Below, in pieces: positions 12,198 through 23,843 of a stretch of 64,000 nt of DNA. Source of the stretch: Gigaspora rosea. Its lineage: Eukaryota; Glomeromycota; Glomeromycetes; Diversisporales; Gigasporaceae. The stretch is from contig QKWP01000200.1 of assembly GCA_003550325.1 (NCBI GenBank), positions 109,648-173,647 on the forward strand, written 5' to 3'. The position numbers and the translations under genes were made by a program. Numbering within the stretch: the stretch's first letter is position 1; each line of letters begins with the position of its first letter. Under the pieces are notes generated by a model that saw nothing but the letters and a program-made list of their open reading frames with translations, ran no database searches and had not been told where the DNA came from.

Positions 12198-13453
12198 GGC
12201 CGTTCGAAGTTGATTCTTTGGTTAACATCACTTTTCCAGGACTCATAGGAGGGGAGGAGAGGGGTAAAATGAAACGAACATATGAAACGAACATATAAAA
12301 ATGAAACAATTTCATTGGTTTATGTAAATCAGGTGACTGGTAAGAGTCATTCAGCACTTGATTGGCTGTTCATTTTTAGGGGGAGGGGGGAGACTTCAGC
12401 TGGGGTGGTATTAACTGAAAAATTAACTTCAAACGGCCTTAACATTACATTCCTCTTATAAAAGAAAGGAGGAAAAATAAATAAATATCGGTATATAATT
12501 AATCTATTATAAAAAGTATTTTATCTGATAAAAAGAACTTCGTACGTATGTACAATTTTTAAGACGAAATTCTCGTGATCTAGTGATCGGATCTGCATCA
12601 TTTTGAAGTATGTATGCAGCGATCATAGCTTGGAATTTTGGGGTTTCCAAATTCCTATTGGTCGAGCAAATTTTGTCCCGAATGATTCCATAAAAGCTAA
12701 ATGTTTATTCAAATATTTTTTCTTGTTAGTACTAATTTTCTAGCTCTTCACAATTAAACAAAAAGCACTTCGGAAGCTCTTTATTCAGCAGTTTTTTGTT
12801 GAATCGTTTTATTGCAAACTGAAATAAACATAATAAGAGGACAGCAAATAGGAATTAAAATTTTAGCTTTATTTTTTATTATTTATTTATTTATTTTTTT
12901 AAGCTTTTATATTTTTAATTCGTTTTTTATTTTTAAATTATTTTATTTTAACCGCGAAATAATGCACTGAGTTATTTTGAATTATGGCCTGTATTAATCT
13001 TAATTTAGGCCGAAATTTGAAACTACACCCATCGCATTATTTTTGGTTATGCAGTATTTATTTTTTTAATTTTTACCGGGGGCATCAAAGAGGAAGGGAG
13101 GGGTAATGTTAACCGAAAGCTTAACTTTAAACGGCCCTAGATAGGTTTTAGATAGTAATATAATAAGCAAAATTGCCTAAGATCGTCAAATTCTTAATTT
13201 GATTGGTCAGGTATCACGTTATTTTGCTCCGCTTTAGACGACCCCATATATAGAGCTAAGTACGTATGTTCGTACATACGTCAGCTACTAGTAATATCAT
13301 GCACGAAGTAATAAATCGAATTTATAAATTGAATTTGATTTCTAAATAATGATAATATTTCATTATTTTTATTTTTTTCATATGTTCATTTTACCCAGGG
13401 GCCGGGGAACTATTAGGGGGTGATGTTAACCAAAAAATTAACTTCAAACGGCC
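12198..13453. mobile_element. Harbinger-like element inserted in the left arm of the large TIR element
   Basis: The left end GGCCGTTCGAAGTTGATT and the right end, inverted GGCCGTTTGAAGTTAATT, are flanked by TAA at 12195-12197 and 13454-13456. The TTGGTTAACATCA block just inside is also shared. Deleting it restores the match between the left arm and the right arm of the 11992-18512 element, which independently supports the boundaries. Two further right-facing ends of the same family occur inside, at about 12438 and 13130, so the interior is a composite of more than one copy. It also holds G-rich patches (12370-12390 and 13080-13105) and no coding frame. Confidence 0.7.
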
Positions 13454-13935
13454 TAATGACTGATTTGCAAAAATGTCCATTTTTATTTTGCAATGTATTC
13501 TAAAGTTACTTATCAAATTTTTTGTAGAAAAATTGTTAATTAATGTCACAAAATTTCACTATACAAGAAAATTATGATTTCTATATTATGGGTTTACAAG
13601 ATCAACGAATATTATATAAAATAAATAAAAATCATTTATTGCTATAAACTTATTTGAAAGATATTGTGATAATATGAAAGCACAGCTTTAATAAACAAAA
13701 TAAAAAAATTCACAACTGAAATATGATAATCTCATCCATATTATGATTCCCTAAACGTGATCGAATAAAATCACTTTTAGAAAAACTCAGATTCAAGTCA
13801 TGTTTTCTTGAAATCGCATATAATGCAGCTAAAATTTTTCCTTTAGGACCTGAAAAATTCCCTGAATTGGATACAGTAATATTCCTTTAAAAGCTATAAA
13901 TGTGCAGGAAGCTTCACAAGTACAATCAATGTTGA

Positions 13936-14124
13936 TATATAGCCTTATGCGTTGACGAAGTCACACTAGGGTTGTTATTGCAAGGATCACCCCTTGTGGC
14001 TTGTATTAGTAAGGCTTATATGGAAAACAGTGGACATGCATACAATTGTATGCATCATGCTTTTGCATATTATCGAGATTCGGATTTTCATATGATTGAA
14101 GTCATAGACATGCAGATAGTGCAG
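13936..14124 (+). CDS. Exon-like gene fragment followed by a splice donor
   Basis: An open frame of 63 codons includes LLLQGSPLVACISKAY and FAYYRDSDFHMIEV and ends in CAG followed at once by GTGAGT (14125-14130), a consensus fungal 5' splice site. The sequence is richer in GC and more protein-like than its surroundings. No start codon or partner exon is evident; upstream is a TGA at 13933. I do not recognise it. It sits in the core of the large TIR element, so it may be a fragment of the element's own transposase gene or a captured host exon. Confidence 0.35.
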
Positions 14125-14238
14125 GTGAGTAAGACTATAAGAGGATACATGTGGGCGTAATTAGGAAATTTAGTGCTTTCTTTCTTCGCTTGTCTTGTCT
14201 TCTTGATCTTTTCACTGCCTGATTTCGATCTGGCTTCT

Positions 14239-14307
14239 TCATGACTGGCTAGCCACCTCCTCCCCCATTTTCCGAGAAGAAGACGAAGTTGCTTCCTGCC
14301 AGTTGTC
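14239..14307 (-). CDS. Possible terminal exon on the minus strand
   Basis: Reading leftward, a pyrimidine-rich tract and ACATGCAG acceptor precede 22 codons (DNWQEATSSSSRKMGEEVA, then SQS) and a TGA. GC content is high for this window. It is very short and has no identified partner, so this is a weak call. It lies in the same GC-richer island as the plus-strand exon-like fragment. Confidence 0.2.
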   Translation of the reverse strand, partial: DNWQEATSSSSRKMGEEVASQS

Positions 14308-15284
14308 CTGCATGTAAAAAATTAAGTACACTACATTGTGAAAAAAAAGGTTAAAAAGAAAAAAGAAAAGAAAAAGTGAAAGTTGAAGTAGAATGCGCCA
14401 CACATAGCGTGGGCCCGTACTTCTGATCCTCATTTGTGCTTCGTCACGTGCACACAGTGAACACACACAGTGACAAGCTTATGAATAATATGTAAACATA
14501 GGAAATTAGTAAAGCACAAGTATGAAAAATAGTAGTGAAGGTGGAGCACTACTCCCATATGTATCTTCGTAACATCATGTTTAATAAAGTATCCGAGTGA
14601 GATTAATTTAGAAAATATAAATATAAAAAAAAAATCAGGCTATAATTTCGTTGTGCATGTATTGTATTTTGTATAAAACTTATAATAAATGCACAAAAAA
14701 TTTTTAACTATTTGTGCAACTGCACAAACGATTGTGCATATTGAATAAATCATATGACTCACATTTCAGAATATTCAATAATCATTTGATCTATATTGCA
14801 CATATTGTATTTTTGTACAAAAAAAGTTTTTTTTTGCACTGCATAATTGTACCGAATTTTTAACTCAGTTGCTAATGTAAAAATGCCAGTTTGCTGTCAG
14901 AAAATAGCTGCTGTCCTAACAATAACACTTGTAATAATAAAATATAGCTATCGTCTATGACTAGTGATGTATTGTTGTGTAAATTGAATTCAAAATGCTT
15001 TAATTCAAATTAAATATGTGTTAAGCGAATTTACAATCCTATTTTAAGTTATTTCGAAATTCTTTAATGATTTGAGAATTTAAAATTTTGTTTCAATATA
15101 AGTATTTAAAATCAACTTAAGTTTATTCAGAATCCACATAAATTCCATTCTGACATACAACATATTGCAATATCTTTCAAGTAAGTTTATAGTATAGATT
15201 TTTAAATAAATGATTTTTATTTATATAATATTCATTAATTTTGTAAAATCTTAATATAGAAATCATAACATCACCAAAATTTGC

Positions 15285-15405
15285 ATGGGATTACTATCGA
15301 TTTTTATCATTATTGGATAGTAATCGATTTAAATCCCTGACGAGGACTATCGATTAAGATAGTAATCAATAATAATCAGTAATAATCGATAGATATCAGA
15401 TTAAA
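15285..15405. repeat. ATCGAT-rich subterminal-like repeat
   Basis: ACTATCGATT, TAGTAATCGATT and TAATCGATAG variants recur in both orientations. A second ATCGAT-rich block lies across the gap at about 16970-17180. The pair could be the two ends of one element whose centre is the gap, like the AATCGATT-bearing hAT-like element at 57448, but no terminal repeat could be defined. Confidence 0.4.
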
Positions 15406-15469
15406 AATCAGGAATAACAATACTATTATACTGTTTACTTATTTTTAAATGTTTTACAGATTTTTGCAT

Positions 15470-15979
15470 GTTTTCGCATATTTTCACAAGGTTTCACAAT
15501 TTAATATAAAATTTTATATTTTTTATTTATTATTATTATAATACATTATATTTAATTAAAAATATATTTTAATCAATATTATATATTTTATTATATATTA
15601 TTATACATTTTTTACAAAAAAAATGAAAAAAATGACAAAAAAAAAATAAAAACAAAAAAACTAAACTCAAAAAAATAATGAAAAAACAAACCGAAAAAAT
15701 AGTAATATTTTGAACCCTTCGTACTTCATCGCATAATGCTAGCTCTATATACTTATTTTTCTCACACTGCAGTTAGCTATTATTTCTTTTTTCTTTGTTT
15801 TAACTATAATATTCGCTTATATTTGCTAATATTCGTTCATATTCGCTACTTCCTAAAATAAAAAAAATGCCAAAAAAAATAAAACCAAAAAAAACGAAAA
15901 TGAAAAAATAGTAATATTTTAAACTACTTTCACACTTCGTCGCATAATACTAGCTCTATACACTTATTTTTCTTACCCT
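15470..15979. repeat. Degenerate direct repeat with A-rich runs
   Basis: A block with GAAAAAATAGTAATATTTT, TTCG.CGCATAAT.CTAGCTCTATA and CTTATTTTTCT occurs at about 15690-15765 and again at about 15900-15978, where the gap begins. The gap at a tandem repeat suggests a collapsed or unresolved array. Confidence 0.5.
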
Positions 15980-16925
15980 NNNNNNNNNNNNNNNNNNNNN
16001 NNNNNNNNNNNNNNNNNNNNNNNNNNNNNNNNNNNNNNNNNNNNNNNNNNNNNNNNNNNNNNNNNNNNNNNNNNNNNNNNNNNNNNNNNNNNNNNNNNNN
16101 NNNNNNNNNNNNNNNNNNNNNNNNNNNNNNNNNNNNNNNNNNNNNNNNNNNNNNNNNNNNNNNNNNNNNNNNNNNNNNNNNNNNNNNNNNNNNNNNNNNN
16201 NNNNNNNNNNNNNNNNNNNNNNNNNNNNNNNNNNNNNNNNNNNNNNNNNNNNNNNNNNNNNNNNNNNNNNNNNNNNNNNNNNNNNNNNNNNNNNNNNNNN
16301 NNNNNNNNNNNNNNNNNNNNNNNNNNNNNNNNNNNNNNNNNNNNNNNNNNNNNNNNNNNNNNNNNNNNNNNNNNNNNNNNNNNNNNNNNNNNNNNNNNNN
16401 NNNNNNNNNNNNNNNNNNNNNNNNNNNNNNNNNNNNNNNNNNNNNNNNNNNNNNNNNNNNNNNNNNNNNNNNNNNNNNNNNNNNNNNNNNNNNNNNNNNN
16501 NNNNNNNNNNNNNNNNNNNNNNNNNNNNNNNNNNNNNNNNNNNNNNNNNNNNNNNNNNNNNNNNNNNNNNNNNNNNNNNNNNNNNNNNNNNNNNNNNNNN
16601 NNNNNNNNNNNNNNNNNNNNNNNNNNNNNNNNNNNNNNNNNNNNNNNNNNNNNNNNNNNNNNNNNNNNNNNNNNNNNNNNNNNNNNNNNNNNNNNNNNNN
16701 NNNNNNNNNNNNNNNNNNNNNNNNNNNNNNNNNNNNNNNNNNNNNNNNNNNNNNNNNNNNNNNNNNNNNNNNNNNNNNNNNNNNNNNNNNNNNNNNNNNN
16801 NNNNNNNNNNNNNNNNNNNNNNNNNNNNNNNNNNNNNNNNNNNNNNNNNNNNNNNNNNNNNNNNNNNNNNNNNNNNNNNNNNNNNNNNNNNNNNNNNNNN
16901 NNNNNNNNNNNNNNNNNNNNNNNNN
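15980..16925. other. Assembly gap (Ns)
   Basis: A run of 946 N characters. It starts inside a second repeat copy and ends in ATCGAT-rich sequence. Its true length is unknown from this sequence. Confidence 0.99.
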
Positions 16926-17413
16926 AAATTTTACTTTTTTTTTTTTATGTATCCAAATTAAAGTATAATGCTAATTATCGATTAATAACACAATGATCGA
17001 TATAGTGATTTTGATTAGTTCGATAATAATCAATGATTGATTTATATCAATTACTTGCCTATTTTTCGTTATTAATCGATTTTTGATATATATCGATTTA
17101 TAACAAGTTAATTGATATATAACGTTTAATTTTAATCAATATAAATCGATTATGCGTTATAAATCGATATATATCTGCTTAAAATATTTCGTGATGAATT
17201 TTCTTTTATAATGAAAATTTTGTGACGTCGATTAACCAATCTTCCCACAAAAATTTTATAAGTAACTTTTGAATACATTGCAAAATAAATGGATTTTTTT
17301 GCAAATCAGCCATTGTTAACAAATTTATAGTATAAGCAATCTGACAAATAAATTACAAAGAATTGCATTTTTTTTTATATAAAATTATTTTATTTTATTT
17401 TTTGTAATGATTA

Positions 17414-18382
17414 CAGCTGTTTTCAAAAAGGTGTGAATGATCAGGGATCACCATATCATGGGAAATTCGCGATAATTTCCAAATTTCCTACTTTTTTTAT
17501 TCTCGCTTCTAACAGAGAAAAATTCTTACCAATTTTCCAATTGAAATAGTTTTTATAGTTCAATAAAACAATACTGTTCTAAATTAAAGGTAAATTTTAA
17601 CAGGTGAATTAAGAAATTTTTAATAAATTCCAAAAACGGGGGTCATCTTGAGTCTTGCAACATTTATACATATTATATGATTTTGCTTTATGCAGTAAAT
17701 CAACTATTGATCAATTAAAAATTATAGTGCCTTAATGCATTTCTTAAAGTAAAATTTTTAAGATTTAGAATTGCTGAATGATTTTTTTTTTGATTGTACT
17801 CAATCTTGATAGCCAATTATTGCATCGTGAACAAAGTGAAAAATTAAAAAATTATAATACAATATTTTTTTCTTGAGCAAAAGAAACTTGATCTTCTGTC
17901 CAATTAGATATAAAAATTTATATATATTTGATAGCTTTAGTTCGATTGCCTCTATAAATAGTTTTGTAATATCACATTTGAATTTTTGTGTTTGCAAATC
18001 AACTCTACAGTATAAACACTTTCGACAACTAAAGCAAGTACCTCTTTTGTATATAAGTTTTGTATATCTGCTATCAATATTAATACAATTATAATACAGT
18101 AATATATATTGCAATAATTGTTTATTAGCGATAATGATAATGATTGAAAAAGGGTATCATGCACTTATCAGTATGAGGTGCTTAGTTGCTATATAGTTAA
18201 TAATATAAGATTACAATGGATGTCAATAATTATCTAATCTAAAATATATATTGATTAAGCATCTCACACTGATAAGTGCGTAATAACTATGATAAAAAGT
18301 TAATTATTAAACTTCTAATTTTACGATTCCCTATATGACATGTTATAAAAATCACCTGTTCACACCTTTTTGAAAACAGCTA
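17414..18382. mobile_element. TA-flanked non-autonomous element inserted in the right arm of the large TIR element
   Basis: The termini CAGCTGTTTTCAAAAAGG (left) and TAGCTGTTTTCAAAAAGG (right, inverted) are flanked by TA at 17412-17413 and 18383-18384. The uninterrupted target is visible in the opposite arm (near 12110), so boundaries and duplication are confirmed internally. TA duplication is typical of Tc1/mariner/pogo transposases. No coding frame is supported. The end motif GTTT.CAAAAAGGTGTG also ends the element at 57725-58256, so the two probably form one family. A smaller inverted repeat lies inside at 18161-18279. Confidence 0.8.
18161..18279. mobile_element. Small inverted-repeat element
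   Basis: GCACTTATCAGTATGAGGTG at the left pairs with GCACTTATCAGTGTGAGATG inverted at the right, around a core with AATGGATGTCAAT. A relative with the same core (TTGGATGTCAAT) and TGCTTAAT arms lies at 27453-27573. It is too short to code. Confidence 0.6.
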
Positions 18383-18512
18383 TAATTAATTTAATTCAGA
18401 ATCTACTTATTAAGTGGAATTCAAATTCTCTAACCAAACAAGCCAGTTTGAAATTCTGTTGCAACTTAAGTTGATTCAGAACCCACAAGAATTCTATTCT
18501 GATGTACAACAT

Positions 18513-19647
18513 ATATAAAAAATATAAGGAACAAATCTCCTTTCTAAGATATTGCGAAGAAAATTTTAATGATTATATACAATTACTACAAGTAGTAAAA
18601 AACTGCCAACCATATATAGTAAATGCCACTTCTGTTTTTGGAAAAAAGATCTGGCAAATTAAATACTCTTGATGGCTTATTTTGATCAGCTATCTAATTA
18701 TACATAGGAACTACATAAAAATTCTACAGATACGTGATTTTGAACCAATCATGGCACAGGATTAGGTGTAATGTGAAAATGAAACAAAAATAGCTGACTT
18801 TTTCAAAAATCGTCTATAGCACAAAATTTGGCTTACACAACCACCTTCTGCATCTTACAAAAAAATTTATTGCAAAATTTTGCTATATACAAGCTCTTGA
18901 TAACATCATCTAAACACTCACCCTTATCCTAATATTGAAAGTTAACTTTTTAATTGAAAAATGCAATAATATGTCGTGATTTTTTTTTGACCAATATAAT
19001 TTTAGCGCATATCATTACATGCCTGCGGAAATTTTATGCGATTCCTATATATAATGGCTAAAATACTTATTGCGGCATAAAAAAAATTTTGGATTTTGCA
19101 ATTTTCTGACCTGGCTGGATATGAAAACCAGTAAATTTAATTTGTATCACCTTACTTGCTTAATTTGAAATTATAATATAATTGTCAACAATATTTTTTT
19201 CTCAATCAAATCTTAGCTACTCGATGCATAGTATTGAGACAACTTTTATCTCAAATCGATTTACTTGATCAAACATGTGACAAGTATGGTTATAGTTACA
19301 TGTTCAATCGATTAATTAATCTAAAATCAGTGAAGTATGTATAATTAATTATTCAATTATAATATATATTAATTTGTAATCTATATACCAAACAGGAGCT
19401 GCATATATTACTATATATAGTAAAAATTAGAAAAAATCAATTATTGTTTATCAAATTTCTAAAATCTAGTACTGTTAGAGCAATAATAAATTTTTTTGCT
19501 AACCTTTCTTCTCCACTAAGCAATATTAGTATAATAATATTTTGCAAGTTGAGCTTTAATTTTTTTTATTCTATATAGTATTTCAATTATTATTCTGTAA
19601 TATTCACAGTTAATTACTGATTTGAATAAGATCTGTACTATTTTATA
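18513..19647. other. AT-rich stretch with a diverged copy of the 57725 element interior
   Basis: No gene is supported. At about 18755-18880 the order GGATTAGGTGTAATGTGAAA, TTTTTCAAAAATCG, then ACAAAAAAATTTATTGCAAA parallels 57840-57965 of the TA-type element further right, so this is probably a decayed relative without recognisable ends. The remainder is A/T-rich and unassigned. Confidence 0.45.
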
Positions 19648-20097
19648 TTAGAATTTGGGGTAAATTACTATATTTTTTATTATATGTTGAAATCTGACAA
19701 CTATGACTATGAAAATAATTTTTTAAATAAGTTAACAGCTCAAGTCAATTAATTAAAAGTTGTAGCGCTCACTGATATGCATCTAATAGTAGTTAGATCA
19801 TTCAAATCAGCCTAGTGTATGCTAAGATATCACTAAAAACCAATTGGCAGACTATATAAAATTTCTAGTTTGTTTATATAGAATTTTATATAGTTAGCCA
19901 ATTGTTTTTTTTAGCAATATCTCAGCATATACTAGGCCAATTTGAATTATATAACTATTATAAAATGCATCTTAGTGAGCTCTACATCTTTTAATTAATT
20001 GACTTGAGCTGTTAACTTAATAAAAAAATTACTTTCCATAATTACAGTTGTCAGATTTCAAAAGTTTATCACTTATCTCCAAAATTTACTATTATCC
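19648..20097. mobile_element. Palindromic foldback element, GAGCTC family
   Basis: The whole ~450 bp is one long imperfect palindrome centred near 19870. TTGAAATCTGACAACTATGA at the left faces TTTGAAATCTGACAACTGTA at the right, followed inward on both sides by AGTTAACAGCTCAAGTCAAT and the GATGCAT / AGCTC blocks. It belongs with the copies at 2227-2905 and 34328-37060 but has different outer ends. Confidence 0.75.
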
Positions 20098-21727
20098 CTA
20101 TATAGTAATAGTGCTGATCTTAGCCAGATTATCTATTAAAGATTTTATATCAAAAAAAAATTGTTTATAGTTTTAATTCTATTTAGTTTTACTTTTAGCT
20201 TTAATATTAACTATAATGTATTTTAAAATAGTATGAGCATATATATATTGCATATTGTTTTATGATTTCTCTGGTTTTAAATTAACATGCATTAATTTAA
20301 AATTTATATTAATTGAAATATAACATGTGCAATATTTGCTGCACTTAAATTTAATTATATAATACTTTAATAAACTATTTTTAATTATATAAAACAATAT
20401 ATTGATATTTGCTATATCCAAATTTGACTATATAAGTCATTAAAATATGTTATTAATTGCATAAAAAAAATTAGAAAACTTAAACAATCTTTATAAATTT
20501 ATTTTTTTTACATATTATAGCCTCTAATTATTCTACTAATATATTAATTTTTTTATTTTATCACTTCAAATATTTAAAAAGTTTTTGATAATTCTATAAA
20601 TATTGAAAGAATAAAAGACATATAATGAATTATTTAAAATATAATTATTGTGTAGCACTTTATAAAACCCTACAAAAATCATAAAAATATAAATTTTAAA
20701 TATTTGGTTCTCTATATATTGAAACTAATTAAAGTAGAAACTAATAAAAAACTTAATATTAAAAATTATAGTATACAAATTTGTCCTATAGAGGACTTTT
20801 ACATTGTAATTTGTTAGACTCATCAGGATATAGAACATAGTAAACAAAAAATATACTTAAAAGTAAATTTTAAATATCAATTAAAAATTTTTTTGTAGAT
20901 TAAATAATTAGAGTATTGCTAACTTTTACTCTAGGTGATATTACCTAGTTCAGAAATCAGGTCAGAAGTTAGTCAAAAGTTGGATGGAAGCCGCAGCTGA
21001 ATCATATAATCAAAATGATTGATGCATAACAGATATATGTATTACAATCTTAATTTATTTTACTAATACAATAATTTTTGGTTAAATAATACGGTTTTAA
21101 CAAATTTATTAGATGCATGTAAATATATAATAATGTTAAACTATTTATTAACTACACAAATTATGCACAGTACAGCTTGTGTTGCTTTGCTTACACTTAG
21201 CAACACAGACAGAGCTCGCTTTACTTACCTATAGTTACTTTGCTTTGGCTATTGCCCCGCTTTGCTCCCATTCCTAAATATTCGATACAACTACAACTAT
21301 CTCTAATATACCCTAACCCTAACCTAATGACTTAACAAAGTTTAATATACTAGTGATAAAGTTAAACTAATGGTATTAATAACTATAACACAAACCAACT
21401 ATCTAATACTAGCATAATAATGAACAACAACAAATACAACAAAATACAAGACTCTTTCAACAATGTTAACACCAACAACAAAGTTATTTATATTTTTAAT
21501 AATGCTAGTACCAATAACTACTATTTTACAAAAACGAAAACAATATCAAAAATAACAAATTATATTAAAATCACAACACTTAAAAAAAAGATATTAGTAA
21601 TATAGTACACTCAACAACCAAAACAAACAATTTGAATAAAATTATACTTTCCAAAAAAGTGTCAAAAATGTTTTAGAAAAAAGAAATAAGCATTAGTAAC
21701 ATGCTCAAAAACAAAAAGCAAGAACTA
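20098..21727. other. AT-rich stretch without a recognised gene
   Basis: No coding region is supported. A small GC-richer patch at 21170-21330 contains CCCTAACCCTAACCT, which looks like a very short telomere-like repeat. The rest is A/T-rich. Confidence 0.4.
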
Positions 21728-21730
21728 TAA

Positions 21731-22259
21731 GGGGCATCCATAAATAACATTATATACCCCCTCATAGTAGCGCTGGACCCTCCCTCTACTATATAAAAAA
21801 ATTTTTCAAAATCCGTATGTTTATATATATAATTTTACAAAAACTTGAATATATTGTGACACAGTAACCCGATTTGGATGAATTAGGTACCATTCGATTC
21901 GTCTCAGTGAGACGAATCCAATAATATCAAAATCATTTCATTTAGATCACTGGATCAATAGTTATTTACAAAAAACCATTAATTTTTTAGTAATTTTATA
22001 AGAAAACATAATAACCAATAGTATTTAGCCAATAAATTTGTTCCAGTGATCCAAATGAAATGAAATTGGTACCATTCGACTCCTCTCACCGAGACGAATC
22101 GAATGGTACTAAAATCAATAAATTTGGACCACTGGTTCAATTTTTAGCCAATTTTTTCTAAAAACATTATGTTATATTTTTGTGACCTCCCTACTTATTG
22201 AGAAAAACGGTATCATTCGTCCAACCCCCTCTTGTATAATGTTATTTATGGATGCCCCC
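21731..22259. mobile_element. Harbinger-like MITE (GGGGCATCC family), uninterrupted copy
   Basis: The ends GGGGCATCCATAAATAACAT and the inverted GGGGGCATCCATAAATAACA are flanked by TAA at 21728-21730 and 22260-22262. The 529-bp non-coding interior is itself palindromic, with CATTCGATTCGTCTCAGTGA and its complement repeated in both halves. This intact copy is the template that allows the interrupted copy at 28724-33509 to be read. Confidence 0.85.
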
Positions 22260-22262
22260 TAA

Positions 22263-23843
22263 GTAGGTAAATTATTTGTCCCAGTAATAATCATACATTT
22301 CAAATTTCCAAAAAAACTCACAAATATTCTAAAAAAAAAAGAAGCATTAGTAACGTATTTAAAACCAATAAACAAGAACAATAAGTGAATGAAATTATAC
22401 TTTCTAGTAATTTCAAGTTCAAAAATACCTTTTTGAAAGTACTGACCTATTCAACCAACAAGTCTAACAATACCCTAAACCCAAGTATAATAATGCATCA
22501 ACAGAAAACCAAGTGCATACTGGAAATAGCTTCACTTGCAAGAAGCAGTATTATCTAGTAGCAACGTTTAGGCTAACAAAAATAGTGACATCCAAATCAC
22601 TTTGACGCCAACAACTAAAGTATGGTGCCATAATTAGCCAATTATTACAATTATATTTATTACATACATTTTTACACTGAATTTTTAAAACCATAATTGT
22701 AATAATATTTATTACATGTAATAATATTATTACATATAGTAATATTATTACATGTAATATTATTTATTACATATAAGAATATATATATATTGTAATAATG
22801 AATTGTGAAATGACCCAAATGACTAATAACTGGCCATGGGTCATTTCAAAAGCCAAATAACCAATTGGGTTATTTGAAAATTAATACAACTTGATTGGTC
22901 AATTTTAAGCATTGTAAACTACCAATATAAGTAAAGGATAACTAATAATAAAAAAAAAAAAAGTGTTTTACACTAATTTTTTGCCTTTTTGCATTTTATT
23001 TATTTAATTTTTTTGCCATTTTGCATTTTATTTTTTTCAATTGTTTTGAAGTTACTACCTACGTCATACATAGTTTTGTCTGATTTGGAAGACTAAAAAA
23101 GGTTGGTCTAAGTCTCAAGGCTTTTTGGGTCTTGCTGTGGCGTTTTTTGGTGGTTAAGATAAGTATAATCTGGTATTGTACTTTTACTGGTTATTAATAT
23201 TCTTTAGCTAGAAGCTAAAGATAGTTCTTTTTCTAGACTAGGGTTCAATGTCTTTGATACAATCATTAAGATTCTTAATGAATGTCACGTGGATCATATA
23301 GTTGAAAGAGGTAACAATGACGTAGTAGATCAGAGTTTAATTTTCTATAAAAAAGATTTTAAATTACTAATTGGTTCTCTCTCTTTCTTATTCTTTCGGG
23401 GGCAGAAAAGTTTGAGCAACAATAAGGAATTACTTTATTATTAGGTGAACTTAGAGTCAACACTTCTACTTAAATTTTGAAGGTCAAGATTCAACTTGGA
23501 TTATACAACAAAATCAAAGTTTTATCAATAATAATAGGACAAAAATAGGAGTATTCAGATGTTTTATGGGAACGAAGAGATAAGTATAAATTATTTAAAG
23601 TTTACTTCTACTATTTATGTTTTCAAAGTCTTAACTTTACTGAGTTCTGCTTTATTTCAGCATGCAAGAAACCTTGCTTATATACTTTTTAAACTTTGAC
23701 GCTACAACAACTTAGTTATATGCGCAATTAATTCCACAATCTATTTTATTTTTGCTCAAAAAAATAGATACAATATGTAGTAGTTGATTTATAACAGTAT
23801 ATTATTAATATGCTATCTACTTATCTAATTCAAAAATATTTCA
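22263..23843. other. Non-coding stretch with palindromic TTACATGTAA repeats
   Basis: At 22640-22800 TTATTACATGTAATAA-type palindromes repeat several times; a second such block lies at 28450-28655. Both are bordered on one side by ATGG(T/C)GCCA, so they may be two copies of one element. 22803-22890 holds two small hairpins (GAAATGACCCA / TGGGTCATTTC and AAATAACCAA / TTGGGTTATTT). 23080-23700 is GC-richer but has no convincing open frame on either strand. Confidence 0.45.

Larger units (their letters stand above)
11992..18512. mobile_element. Large DNA element with ~345-bp terminal inverted repeats, both arms interrupted
   Basis: The left end ATGTTGTACGTCAGAATA (11992) pairs with ATGTTGTACATCAGAATA read inward from 18512. 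Homology continues inward through CTTGTGG, TTTGGTTAGAGAATT, TAAGT.GATTCTGAATTAA, AAATGCAATTCTTTGTAATT, CTGATTTGCAAAAA and TTTTGCAATGTATTC. Removing the nested elements 12198-13453 (left arm) and 17414-18382 (right arm) makes the arms colinear at about 345 bp. A third copy of the end motif, facing right, lies near 15172. The core holds a GC-richer island (13930-14480) and the assembly gap. No transposase frame is visible, but the gap could hide one. I could not identify a target duplication. Confidence 0.75.

Noticed and set aside
12198-12438. A separate 241-bp MITE with the same left end
   Set aside because: The right flank reads TTA while the left reads TAA, and the longer version to 13453 both matches TAA and restores the host arm, so the short version is at best an internal truncated copy.
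21303-21325. Telomere or interstitial telomeric array
   Set aside because: Only two to three CCCTAA units; similar degenerate TTAGGG-like patches near 46140-46260 and 53880-53920 are too irregular to support a telomere.
23080-23700. Host gene in the GC-richer segment
   Set aside because: No open frame or exon chain of convincing length on either strand.
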